From the NCBI GenBank assembly GCA_031400455.1, contig JANNPX010000019.1:186001-250000 (forward strand): DNA of 64,000 nucleotides, written 5' to 3'. Each line of letters begins with the position of its first letter. Position 1 is the stretch's first letter. The notes beneath the pieces are model-generated. The model saw nothing but the letters and a program-made list of their open reading frames with translations, was not told the origin of the DNA and made no database searches. Origin of the DNA: JANXYW01 sp031400455. GTDB taxonomy: Bacteria; Chloroflexota; Dehalococcoidia; DSTF01; JACRBR01. Positions 51,192 to 60,701 of the stretch are shown one piece after another. The position numbers and the translations under genes are program-made.

Positions 51192-52192
51192 GCGAACTCT
51201 ATCCTGACGTCGCGTCGCTGTTCGCGGAGCACGGCATCGATGCACCCGAGCAACCGATGCCCAATGCCGGCCTTTCCGGCGCGAGGCACACGTCGATTGT
51301 GCAGGATGGACGGCGATACGTCCTAAAGCGGCTGCGCCTCGGCGACGACTGGCTCATGCGGCTGACAGGCGACGCGGCGTATCGCGAAGCGCAGTTCGCC
51401 GTCTCGCCGCTCGCGACGCGGCTGCCGCCGCGCGTGCACGTGCCGACGCTCGGCGCGTCACATGACGACGACGGACGCGCGATCCTGATGGACGACATTA
51501 CGCCGCTCTTGCTTCCGGACGCGCGGGTGGTGCCGGCGGACGCGATGGACGCGATCCTGCGACGCTTCGCGGATCTGCACGCAGCGTTCTGGGACGACCC
51601 ACTGGCCGATGCCGATGTTGCATGGTGCGCGCCGCGCCATCGCATTTCGCTGCTCGGCCCGGGCACCGGCGAGATGCTTGTCCGCGAAGGCCGGGACTTT
51701 GGCGTCGCGCGCGGCTGGCGTCTCTTCGAGACGCTCGTGCCGCCCGAGACCGCGGATCTCGCCCGAGGCCTCGCCGCCGACATGACACCGCTGTTAGCCG
51801 CGCTCGAGTCGTTACCGCAGACACTCCTCCACGGCGACCTTAAGATCGCCAATTTCGGATGGGATGTCGACAGCCTCTCGCTACTCGACTGGGCGATGGT
51901 GATGCGCGGGCCGGTGGCTATCGATCTCGCGATGTTCCTGACGATGAATTCCAGCATCCTGCCCTGGACACTTGACGAAGCGCTGGATCGCTACGCGGCG
52001 CATCTCGAACGGGCGCTCGGTGCGGAGCGCTTCGCCGCGGCGCGCTGGTGGCAGCAGAACGCGACGCTGATGCTCTGCGGGTTGTTGTATTACGGTTGGG
52101 GCAAAGCCTTAGACGCAGAGTCGGGCCGCCCGGACGAACTCCGCTGGTGGTGCGAGGGCGCGATGGCCGCCGTCGACGCGCTCGGGCTGTAG
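51188..52192 (+). CDS. Aminoglycoside-phosphotransferase-fold kinase
   Basis: 334 residues. RRYVLKRLRLGDDW holds the ATP-binding Lys near residue 44; LLHGDLKIANFGWD near residue 218 is the Brenner-type catalytic loop (Asp and Asn), and LLDWAMVMRGPVAIDLAMFL supplies the metal-binding Asp. It resembles small-molecule kinases (APH/ecdysteroid kinase-like). ATG 51188 overlaps the LLM stop, so both act in one unit. Confidence 0.85.
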   Translation: MSELYPDVASLFAEHGIDAPEQPMPNAGLSGARHTSIVQDGRRYVLKRLRLGDDWLMRLTGDAAYREAQFAVSPLATRLPPRVHVPTLGASHDDDGRAILMDDITPLLLPDARVVPADAMDAILRRFADLHAAFWDDPLADADVAWCAPRHRISLLGPGTGEMLVREGRDFGVARGWRLFETLVPPETADLARGLAADMTPLLAALESLPQTLLHGDLKIANFGWDVDSLSLLDWAMVMRGPVAIDLAMFLTMNSSILPWTLDEALDRYAAHLERALGAERFAAARWWQQNATLMLCGLLYYGWGKALDAESGRPDELRWWCEGAMAAVDALGL

Positions 52193-52210
52193 CGGTGGTC
52201 GGCGCTAGCG

Positions 52211-52216
52211 TACAAT
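52211..52216 (+). promoter_or_regulatory. -10 box TACAAT before the EVE gene
   Basis: TACAAT about 50 nt upstream of ATG 52266; -35 weak. Confidence 0.35.
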
Positions 52217-52265
52217 CGATCGAAGGCGGCGCGCTCGCCAGCGGCATGAACAGAGGAGCGATCCC

Positions 52266-52667
52266 ATGGCGTATTTTCTCGCAAAGACCGATCCCGAGAC
52301 CTACTCGATCGACGACCTGAAACGCGACGGTACGACGGAATGGGACGGCGTCCGCAATCCGACGGCCGTGAATTACATCAAGACGATGAAGCCGGGCGAC
52401 ACGGTGATCATCTATCACTCGCAGGGGCAGGCCGCCGTCGTCGGGCTTGCGAAAGTGATGTCCGCGCCGCGACCTGACGAAAACGACGCCAAGAGCTGGG
52501 TGGCCGATTTCAAGTATATGAAGCACGCCAAGAAACAGGTGACTCTCAAAGAGATCAAAGAGTCGCACAAGTTCGACGACTGGCTGCTCGTGCGACAAGG
52601 CCGGCTCAGCACGATGTCCGCGCCGGATGCGTTCTGGGCGTGGTTGGGCGAGCAGGGTGTGTTCTAG
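52266..52667 (+). CDS. EVE-domain protein
   Basis: 133 residues, a single PUA-like EVE domain: MAYFLAKTDPETYSIDDL, WDGVRNPTAVNYIKTMKPGD, VIIYHSQGQAAVVGLAKV and the final WLGEQGVF region. EVE domains bind modified bases such as 5-methylcytosine in DNA and often occur with restriction systems; none is next to it here. GAGGAGCGATCCC precedes ATG 52266. Confidence 0.9.
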   Translation: MAYFLAKTDPETYSIDDLKRDGTTEWDGVRNPTAVNYIKTMKPGDTVIIYHSQGQAAVVGLAKVMSAPRPDENDAKSWVADFKYMKHAKKQVTLKEIKESHKFDDWLLVRQGRLSTMSAPDAFWAWLGEQGVF

Positions 52668-52680
52668 TAGCGCGCCCTGC

Positions 52681-52707
52681 TGTCATGCTGAGCGTAGCGA
52701 AGCATCT
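52681..52707 (+). repeat. 3'-end hairpin repeat, copy f
   Basis: Reads TGTCATGCTGAGC..GCGAAGCATCT, 13 nt downstream of the EVE gene stop, on the plus strand like its gene. Stem ATGCT/AGCAT, GA/GA internal loop, GC/GC inner pairs, GTA loop. Confidence 0.88.
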
Positions 52708-52765
52708 ACGGCGGTTAACGCAGGGTACTGGGACGCAGCGCAGCGACGTGGCTTGCGCCAACCCG

Positions 52766-52800
52766 AAACGAAAACGACCTCGCCATCACAGCGAGGTCGT
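52766..52800 (-). terminator. Intrinsic terminator for the aldose epimerase gene
   Basis: ACGACCTCGC / GCGAGGTCGT perfect 10-bp stem with a 7-nt loop; on the minus strand it is followed by TTTTCGTTTCG. Confidence 0.75.
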
Positions 52801-52840
52801 CTGCTCCCCCCGGACCACGGGCCGGGCGTCGTCTGCTCCC
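52796..52840. repeat. 13-bp direct repeat
   Basis: GTCGTCTGCTCCC occurs at 52796-52808 and 52828-52840, partly overlapping the terminator arm. Confidence 0.6.
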
Positions 52841-52876
52841 TGATAGTATCGGCATCGCCCGAAGAAGCTGCTGCCC

Positions 52877-53767
52877 TCAACGCTCGCCGATGGTCCATCG
52901 CCACAGGGTCGTCGCGATCAGCGGATGGCGATCATCCACGATGGCCATGTCGGCACCGGGGACACCTTGCGCCGCGAGGTTGAAGGCGTCAGGCGCGCAC
53001 GTCTGCGGTTCGATGCAAACTGCGTGGCGAGGTGTATAGACGACGGCGTGCGTCACGTTCGGAGAACTCGTCATCGTGAGTTCGATGTCGTTCCAGCGGA
53101 TGCGCAATGGGCCGCGCGGATGACGGTAGCAGGTGTCCAGTCGCCGCGCGCCGAGGGCCGGGTAGTCGCGCAGGTCGATGTCGCCCTTCGCTCGTTGCAG
53201 CCAGCCGGTCGGGATCATCTCGGCCGTCTCATAGACGCGATCAGCATCGACGAGCACGCGGACGGCGCGTGCGGGACGCACGTCGCGGCGGAACCACGGG
53301 TGCCAGCCGACGCCGGCCGGGAAGCGCTCGCCGCTCGCGGCATGCACTTCGAGTCGCTGCGAGATGCCCTTGTCGTGCACCTCGATCTCTTGCACCACGC
53401 GACCGCGAAACGGCCATCCTGCATCGAAATCGCACGACAGGCGGCACGCGCTCGATGTTTGCCAGTCGACGACCCACGGTCGGTAGACGGCGCGGCCGTG
53501 CAGCGCGTGCGGACCAGCGTTGGCCGGCACGCGATGCAGGCGTCCGTTCCACACGAATCGACCGCCGTCGATACGTCCGGGCCAGGGGGCCATGGGGTAC
53601 GAGCCCCCGGCGATCGGATCGGCGAGGTGCGCGCTCGGGGACGCCGGACTGCGCAGAAGCGGCAGCCATCGCGCGCCGTCGCGGATCGAGAGCTGATGCA
53701 GCCGCCCGCCAGCCTCCGGCAGGACGATGGCGCGCGTACGGCCTCGTGAGAGCTCGATGATCTCCAC
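52877..53767 (-). CDS. Aldose 1-epimerase family protein
   Basis: 296 residues. LPEAGGRLHQLSI, GGSYPMAPWPGRIDGGRFVWNG, HALHGRAVYRPWVV (His region), GVGWHPWFRR (second His) and the late VVYTPRHAVCIEPQTCAPDAFN (Glu) match the galactose-mutarotase fold. It interconverts sugar anomers. GTG 53767 has no ribosome site and TAGCAT ends 6 nt before it. Confidence 0.87.
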   Translation of the reverse strand: MEIIELSRGRTRAIVLPEAGGRLHQLSIRDGARWLPLLRSPASPSAHLADPIAGGSYPMAPWPGRIDGGRFVWNGRLHRVPANAGPHALHGRAVYRPWVVDWQTSSACRLSCDFDAGWPFRGRVVQEIEVHDKGISQRLEVHAASGERFPAGVGWHPWFRRDVRPARAVRVLVDADRVYETAEMIPTGWLQRAKGDIDLRDYPALGARRLDTCYRHPRGPLRIRWNDIELTMTSSPNVTHAVVYTPRHAVCIEPQTCAPDAFNLAAQGVPGADMAIVDDRHPLIATTLWRWTIGER

Positions 53768-53773
53768 GCCGCG

Positions 53774-53802
53774 ATGCTACGGACGGTGTGAGGCGGAAGC
53801 AA
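53774..53802 (-). promoter_or_regulatory. Leaderless-type promoter for the aldose epimerase
   Basis: Minus strand: TTGCTT (53802-53797), 17 nt, TAGCAT (53779-53774), 6 nt to GTG 53767. Confidence 0.48.
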
Positions 53803-53810
53803 GAGGTGAA

Positions 53811-53884
53811 TGGCTGCCGGACTAGGATTCGAACCTAGATTCACGGCTTCAAAGGCCGCTGTCCTACCATTGAACGATCCGGCA
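53811..53884 (-). tRNA. tRNA-Gln (anticodon TTG), CCA encoded
   Basis: Full cloverleaf on the minus strand: acceptor TGCCGGA/TCCGGCA, D stem GTTC/GGAC, anticodon stem GCGGC/GCCGT with loop CTTTGAA (anticodon TTG, Gln CAA), variable GAAT, T stem CTAGG/CCTAG with loop TTCGAAT, discriminator G and encoded CCA. Length 74. Confidence 0.96.
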
Positions 53885-53925
53885 ATGCAGCCGCATGCTT
53901 GCGTCGGCATGGTACCCCGCGCAGA

Positions 53926-53954
53926 TTGCTCGAAGCGAGAGCGCGATCCATAGT
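53926..53954 (+). promoter_or_regulatory. Promoter candidate for the Fe-ADH gene
   Basis: TTGCTC (53926-53931), 17 nt, CATAGT (53949-53954), about 70 nt before ATG 54026. Confidence 0.35.
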
Positions 53955-54025
53955 GACGGGCACGCGGACGGTCTCGGCCGTACGCCGCAACCCACATCTG
54001 GTACCACGATTCGAGGAGACAGTTC

Positions 54026-55177
54026 ATGCCATCATTCGCACTGCGCGTCGAGACGGTCTTCGGTGAAGGCTGCATCGCCGAGTTGGGACAGCGCGCCAAG
54101 GCGGCGGGCTACAAGCACGCGTTCGTCGTCACAGACCCGGGCATCAGGGCCGCGGGCATCCTCGACTCGATCTTGGCATCGCTGGACGAGGCGGAAGTCG
54201 CGCACACCGTCTACGAGAACGTCACGCCGAACCCGACGATCCCGGAGGTTGACGGCGGCGTGGTCGCGATGCGCGACGCGGGCGGTGATTTCGTCGTCGC
54301 GGTCGGCGGCGGCAGCGCGATCGACGCTGGTAAGGGCGTCGCGGTAACGCTGGCGATGGGTGGCGTGACCTCGAAGGAGTACCTCTTCGGCGTTGGGGCC
54401 ACGCCGTTCCCGGGCAAGGTGCTGCCGCTGTTCGCGGTGCCGACGACCTGCGGCACGGGTTCGGAGATCTCGCCCGCGGCCGTAATCACGGATCCGGACA
54501 CGCACTACAAGCACTTGTTGCTGAACTGCACGCCAAACGTCGCGATCCTCGATCCGAATCTCGTGGCGAAGATGCCTGCGCCGATCACCGCCGCGACCGG
54601 CATGGACGCGTTGACCCACGCGATCGAGGCATACGTCAACCCGGGCAACACGCCGTTCACGCGGATGTTCGCGACTCGGGCGATCCAGCAGATCAGCCTG
54701 AACCTGCGCCAGGCCGTGAACGGGCCGGACCGGCCGGCCGCGCTGAAACACATGCTCTACGCTGCCGACATCGCGGGACAGTCGATGGCGGCCGGCCTCG
54801 GTCAGGTACACGGGCTCTCGCACGTCGTCAGCGGCCGACTCGGCACGCCGCACGGCGTCGCCAACGCCATCCTGCTGTCGCAGGTGCTCGACTACCACAA
54901 GGACTTCCTCTCCGAGCAACTGACCGAGATCGCGCCGTTGCTGCGGATCAACGCGTTCGGCATGCCGGCCAAGCAGGCCGGTATCGCCGTGGTTGATGCG
55001 GTGCGGTCGCTACGCAGCGACATCAACGTCACGTCGAAGCTGAGCGATGTGGGGATGAAGGAGTCGGACATCCCTCAGTTCGTCGAGGACGCACAGAAGT
55101 CGCAGGGCATCTTCATCGCTGCGCCGCGCCCGGGCTCCGCGGAAGATCTCAGCGCTATCTACAAGAGCGCGCTCTAG
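54026..55177 (+). CDS. Iron-containing alcohol dehydrogenase
   Basis: 383 residues. VVAVGGGSAIDAGKGVA near residue 92 binds NAD(P); PTTCGTGSE is the family loop; the metal ligands appear as an Asp upstream, His in MDALTHAIEAYV, and His in HGLSHVVSGRLGTPHG. It oxidises alcohols or reduces aldehydes; substrate not readable. Start ATG 54026 follows GAGGAGA. It is closed by a strong hairpin. Confidence 0.92.
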   Translation: MPSFALRVETVFGEGCIAELGQRAKAAGYKHAFVVTDPGIRAAGILDSILASLDEAEVAHTVYENVTPNPTIPEVDGGVVAMRDAGGDFVVAVGGGSAIDAGKGVAVTLAMGGVTSKEYLFGVGATPFPGKVLPLFAVPTTCGTGSEISPAAVITDPDTHYKHLLLNCTPNVAILDPNLVAKMPAPITAATGMDALTHAIEAYVNPGNTPFTRMFATRAIQQISLNLRQAVNGPDRPAALKHMLYAADIAGQSMAAGLGQVHGLSHVVSGRLGTPHGVANAILLSQVLDYHKDFLSEQLTEIAPLLRINAFGMPAKQAGIAVVDAVRSLRSDINVTSKLSDVGMKESDIPQFVEDAQKSQGIFIAAPRPGSAEDLSAIYKSAL

Positions 55178-55203
55178 GCGCTCGTTTCGCACAGATTCGC
55201 ATC

Positions 55204-55231
55204 AGAAGGCCGGGCCGGTGCCCGGCCTTCT
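55204..55231 (+). terminator. Hairpin terminator after Fe-ADH
   Basis: AGAAGGCCGGGC / GCCCGGCCTTCT, perfect 12-bp stem with a 4-nt loop, 27 nt after the stop; no T-run follows. Confidence 0.7.
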
Positions 55232-55245
55232 GCATGCCCGATCGC

Positions 55246-55274
55246 TTGTTTGGGCACCGAGCCGAATCTACACT
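55246..55274 (+). promoter_or_regulatory. Promoter for the 55.3-57.6 kb gene group
   Basis: TTGTTT (55246-55251), 17 nt, TACACT (55269-55274); about 13 nt of leader with GAGGAA before ATG 55294. Confidence 0.5.
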
Positions 55275-55293
55275 GGTTTGTGCGAGGAATCAC

Positions 55294-55746
55294 ATGAGCG
55301 TCGGATTCGGCATCGACCTGGACGAGGTTCGGCGCGTCATTGACGCGGCCGACGTACTGGTCGTGCGGTTCGCGCTCACGGACCGGCGGTTGCTGGTCGA
55401 TGCACGCACGAATGATGAGTGCGGGCCCCTTGTCGGCGTCGTGCCGCCGGCAGCGAACGCTCAGGAACGCTTCCGAAGCCTGAAGGTGATGCGGCCACGG
55501 TTTCGCTCGCCCGAGCGCATTCTGACGTTCGAGTGGCCGCGTCACGCCCGCGCGATGGCCGAGGCTGGTCTGTGGGAACACATCGCGCGCCGGCTCGTCG
55601 CGCTTGGCTGGCCAGAGACGGCGAGTCAGTGCGACGAAGCGTTCTGCCAGCTTGTCGAGGCGGAGCGTTTGGTTGAGGTCGAGGCGATTCGCGGCGGCGA
55701 GGGCTTCCAGACGCTATGGCCCGCAGGAGCGACCGCTGATGGGTGA
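55294..55746 (+). CDS. Hypothetical protein upstream of threonine aldolase
   Basis: 150 residues, soluble, no family recognised. The N-terminal part DEVRRVIDAADVLVVRFAL and DRRLLVDAR is alpha/beta; the second half is helical with CDEAFCQLVEAERLVEVEAI. ATG 55294 has GAGGAA upstream. Overlaps the aldolase start by 8 nt, so it is the first gene of a three-gene unit. Confidence 0.65.
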   Translation: MSVGFGIDLDEVRRVIDAADVLVVRFALTDRRLLVDARTNDECGPLVGVVPPAANAQERFRSLKVMRPRFRSPERILTFEWPRHARAMAEAGLWEHIARRLVALGWPETASQCDEAFCQLVEAERLVEVEAIRGGEGFQTLWPAGATADG

Positions 55747-56779
55747 CCCAATCATCGATCTGCGTTCCGACACCGTAACGCTCCCATCCGACGAGATGCG
55801 GCGCGCAATGGCCGAGGCGCCGGTAGGCGACGACGTCTTCGGCGAGGATCCGACGATCCGGCGGCTGGAGGCGATGGCAGCGGAGCGCACGGGCAAGGAA
55901 GCGGCGCTGTTCGTACCGAGTGGCACCATGAGCAACCTGGTCGCCATCATGGCGCACTGCGGGCGCGGCGACGAGGCGATCGTCGGCAGCGAGTCGCACA
56001 TCCTGCATTACGAAGTGGCCGGCGCCGCGGGCGTTGCCGGCGTGCAGCTACGTACCGTCACCAACGACGCGCGCGGGCGCATCGATCCCGCCGACGCGGA
56101 GTCGACGATTCGGGGCGAGAACGTCCACACACCCACAACGACGCTCCTCTGTCTCGAGAACACGCACAACCGGCGGAGCGGCGCGGCGATCCCGGCGGAC
56201 GACATCGAAGAGCTGGCCGCCGTCGCGCACCGTCACGGCGTTCGCGTACACATCGACGGCGCGCGCATCTTCAACGCGGCCGCCGCGCTCGGGGCGAGCG
56301 TCGCCGAGATCGTTGCACCCGCTGACTCGATCGGGTTCTGCTTGTCGAAGGGCCTGGGTGCGCCGGTCGGCTCCGTGCTGTGCGGGTCGGGTGAGTTCAT
56401 CGCGCGGGCACGCAAGATGCGCAAGATGGTGGGCGGCGGCATGCGGCATGGCGGCATCATCGCCGCTGCCGGGGTGTACGCGCTCGAGCATATGGTGGAG
56501 CGCCTTGCCGACGATCACGCAAACGCGAAGCTGCTGGCGCGCGGGTTGGCGGAGTTGCCGATGGTCGACCTGGACGCCGACACGATCGACACGAACATCG
56601 TCATCTTCGGTGTGCGCGGCGACTGGCTCGGCTTCGCGCGGTCGATGAAGCAGGCGGGCGTGCTATCGACGATCACGGCGCCGGGCAGGCTGCGCATGGT
56701 GACGCACTACGGCATCGAGCGCGCGGACATCGATGAAGCACTACAGCGCGTGCGCCACGCCGCGGCGGCCCTCGCATGA
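55739..56779 (+). CDS. ltaE: Low-specificity L-threonine aldolase
   Basis: 346 residues, PLP fold type I. IIDLRSDTVTLPSDEMRRAM, GDDVFGEDPTIRRLE, FVPSGTMSNLVAIMAH, LENTHNRRSG, HIDGARIFNAA and FCLSKGLGAPVGS (the PLP lysine near residue 203) are diagnostic. It cleaves L-threonine to glycine and acetaldehyde. The stop overlaps the start of the lipoprotein gene. Confidence 0.94.
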   Translation: MGDPIIDLRSDTVTLPSDEMRRAMAEAPVGDDVFGEDPTIRRLEAMAAERTGKEAALFVPSGTMSNLVAIMAHCGRGDEAIVGSESHILHYEVAGAAGVAGVQLRTVTNDARGRIDPADAESTIRGENVHTPTTTLLCLENTHNRRSGAAIPADDIEELAAVAHRHGVRVHIDGARIFNAAAALGASVAEIVAPADSIGFCLSKGLGAPVGSVLCGSGEFIARARKMRKMVGGGMRHGGIIAAAGVYALEHMVERLADDHANAKLLARGLAELPMVDLDADTIDTNIVIFGVRGDWLGFARSMKQAGVLSTITAPGRLRMVTHYGIERADIDEALQRVRHAAAALA

Positions 56780-57576
56780 GCGATGTCCGGCGTTGGATCC
56801 CCGGGCGGATACGAGCGCATGGCTCGCGCGTGAAGACGCTTGCCCTCTGCGGTGCGGTCGCCCTTGCGGTCTCGGCGTGTGGTGTAACCAACAACGGGCC
56901 GGAGCGCTCGGACATCGTGACGCAGATCCCGTGGACGGCGCCCGAGATCCACACGTACGAGCTGCGCGAGAACAACAAACTCAAGGCAACGACGACGCTC
57001 TCGATCGCCGAGGACGGCGACGCACTGGTGCTGACGCAGCGCACGGCGGACGAGGAAGGGAACGTCGACGAGTCCGTATCGAAGGTGGATGCGGCGACAC
57101 TGAAGCCACTCTCGAACGTGCACACGGTGAGCGACAAGGATCAGCGTCGCGTTGCCGACGCGGCGTACGAGGACGTGGACAAGGATTGCTCATCGAAGCG
57201 GATCGTGAGGATCACGCAGAACACGTTCAAGCCGCCGTCTGCGGACAAGCCCGACAGCACACGCAGCAACCCGCTGTGCGTGCCGGAGCACGCCTACGAC
57301 AACGACACGTCGCTGTTCATCTGGCGCACGCTCAAGTTTGAGAAGGGTTACTCCGTCTCGTACTCGACGGTGTTCTCCAACCGCCGCGATACGCAGACCG
57401 TAACGCTGACCGTGGGCGAGAAGGTGACGATGACGACGCCTGCGGGCGATATTGAAGCGTGGATCGTGGACCTGTTCGCCGATCAGGTGACGCAGCGCGC
57501 GTGGATTGCCACGGCGCCGGACCACAAGCTGGTGGCATACCAGAACGAGAGCTTCTTCTTCCGGCTGTTGAAGTAG
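56776..57576 (+). CDS. Lipoprotein, DUF3108-like
   Basis: 266 residues. Signal segment LALCGAVALAVSAC ends in lipobox AVSAC (Cys about 35), then a beta-rich domain with YELRENNKLKATTTLSI, ISKVDAATLKPLSNVH-like SKVDAATLKPLSNVH and a late WIVDLFADQVTQRAWIA, reminiscent of DUF3108 periplasmic proteins. Start ATG 56776 overlaps the aldolase stop, although a later start would give a shorter signal peptide. Confidence 0.68.
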   Translation: MSDVRRWIPGRIRAHGSRVKTLALCGAVALAVSACGVTNNGPERSDIVTQIPWTAPEIHTYELRENNKLKATTTLSIAEDGDALVLTQRTADEEGNVDESVSKVDAATLKPLSNVHTVSDKDQRRVADAAYEDVDKDCSSKRIVRITQNTFKPPSADKPDSTRSNPLCVPEHAYDNDTSLFIWRTLKFEKGYSVSYSTVFSNRRDTQTVTLTVGEKVTMTTPAGDIEAWIVDLFADQVTQRAWIATAPDHKLVAYQNESFFFRLLK

Positions 57577-57583
57577 ACGGCCC

Positions 57584-57623
57584 TACAACCCACCACGCAC
57601 CACCCACCACCTACAACCTACCC
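57584..57623. repeat. ACC-word tract between converging genes
   Basis: ACAACC, CACCACGCACCACCCACCACC and TACAACC words run for 40 nt and enter the last codons of the AsnC-type gene. Confidence 0.4.
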
Positions 57624-57869
57624 AAGCCGCACCGCCAGACATGTCGTCGTGCGCTGCACGCCTTCGGCCTGCTGGATGCCGTCGGTGATGGCGTTGCCGA
57701 GCTTGTCGAGGTCATCCGCTTCGAGCTGGACGATCACGTCGAACGGGCCGGTGACGGTGTCGACCGCGGTCACGCGCGCATCGCCATGCGTGAGCTTGCG
57801 GATCGCCTCGCCCACGGCCTTCGCCTTCCCGACCTCCGCTTCGATGAGCACGTACCCTCGCACTGCCAT
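57618..57869 (-). CDS. Stand-alone Lrp/AsnC ligand-binding (RAM) domain protein
   Basis: 83 residues. GYVLIEAEVGKAKAVGEAIRKL and VTAVDTVTGPFDVIVQLEADDLDKLG match the AsnC effector domain with no DNA-binding domain. Such proteins oligomerise and bind amino acids. GAGGAG precedes ATG 57869. Confidence 0.85.
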   Translation of the reverse strand: MAVRGYVLIEAEVGKAKAVGEAIRKLTHGDARVTAVDTVTGPFDVIVQLEADDLDKLGNAITDGIQQAEGVQRTTTCLAVRLG

Positions 57870-57968
57870 GGCGCTCCTCCTCTGACGTTGCCTGCTGCCC
57901 GCAGGGTCGCTTGTGGGGGGATCATAGCGGAGGGGTGACGGTGGGCAAGGGCCCGAAGTCACGAGGAA

Positions 57969-57989
57969 GCCCGGTCAAATCGACCGGGC
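57969..57989 (-). terminator. Hairpin terminator after clpC
   Basis: GCCCGGTC / GACCGGGC, 8-bp stem with a 5-nt loop, about 30 nt after the clpC stop; TTCCTC follows on the minus strand. Confidence 0.65.
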
Positions 57990-58018
57990 CTCTCTTCAGC
58001 TCGATGATGCGCTCGGAG

Positions 58019-60496
<2,478 letters not shown>

Positions 60497-60659
60497 CTCC
60501 GCACTCCCATTTAATTGCTAACTCTTCATAACCAATGTATCACAACGGAGGCTTCGAAGTCCAGCACGGACGCGTTGCGAAATGCGACGCGTCCGTTAAA
60601 TAAGAAATCGGGTGATGGCGTGCTGGGCTCGACCGGCATACTCCCTGATCTTCAACGCG
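60497..60659. other. AT-richer spacer upstream of clpC
   Basis: A markedly AT-rich stretch (about 60510-60545) precedes clpC. TTAGCA and GAGTGC words appear but at 6 rather than 9 nt spacing and without full arms, so I do not call CIRCE. No clear sigma70 pair. Confidence 0.3.
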
Positions 60660-60677
60660 GAGCGCCTCCGGGCGCTC
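60660..60677 (-). terminator. Hairpin downstream of rpsA
   Basis: GAGCGCC / GGCGCTC with a TCCG loop (CGGA on the minus strand), 24 nt after the rpsA stop. Confidence 0.5.
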
Positions 60678-60701
60678 CGGGCCATGGTTGTACGCCGGAC
60701 C

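Noticed and set aside
52266..52667. EVE-domain gene as part of a restriction or defence island
   Set aside because: No restriction, methylase or helicase partner is adjacent; neighbours are metabolic genes.
52627..52983. Plus-strand ORFs with CHAERSEAS or MLSVAKHL strings
   Set aside because: These are translations of the hairpin repeat and its flank, not genes.
60510..60545. CIRCE-like words before clpC
   Set aside because: TTAGCA and GAGTGC occur but arms are incomplete and spaced 6 instead of 9 nt; CtsR and HspR sites were also not found.
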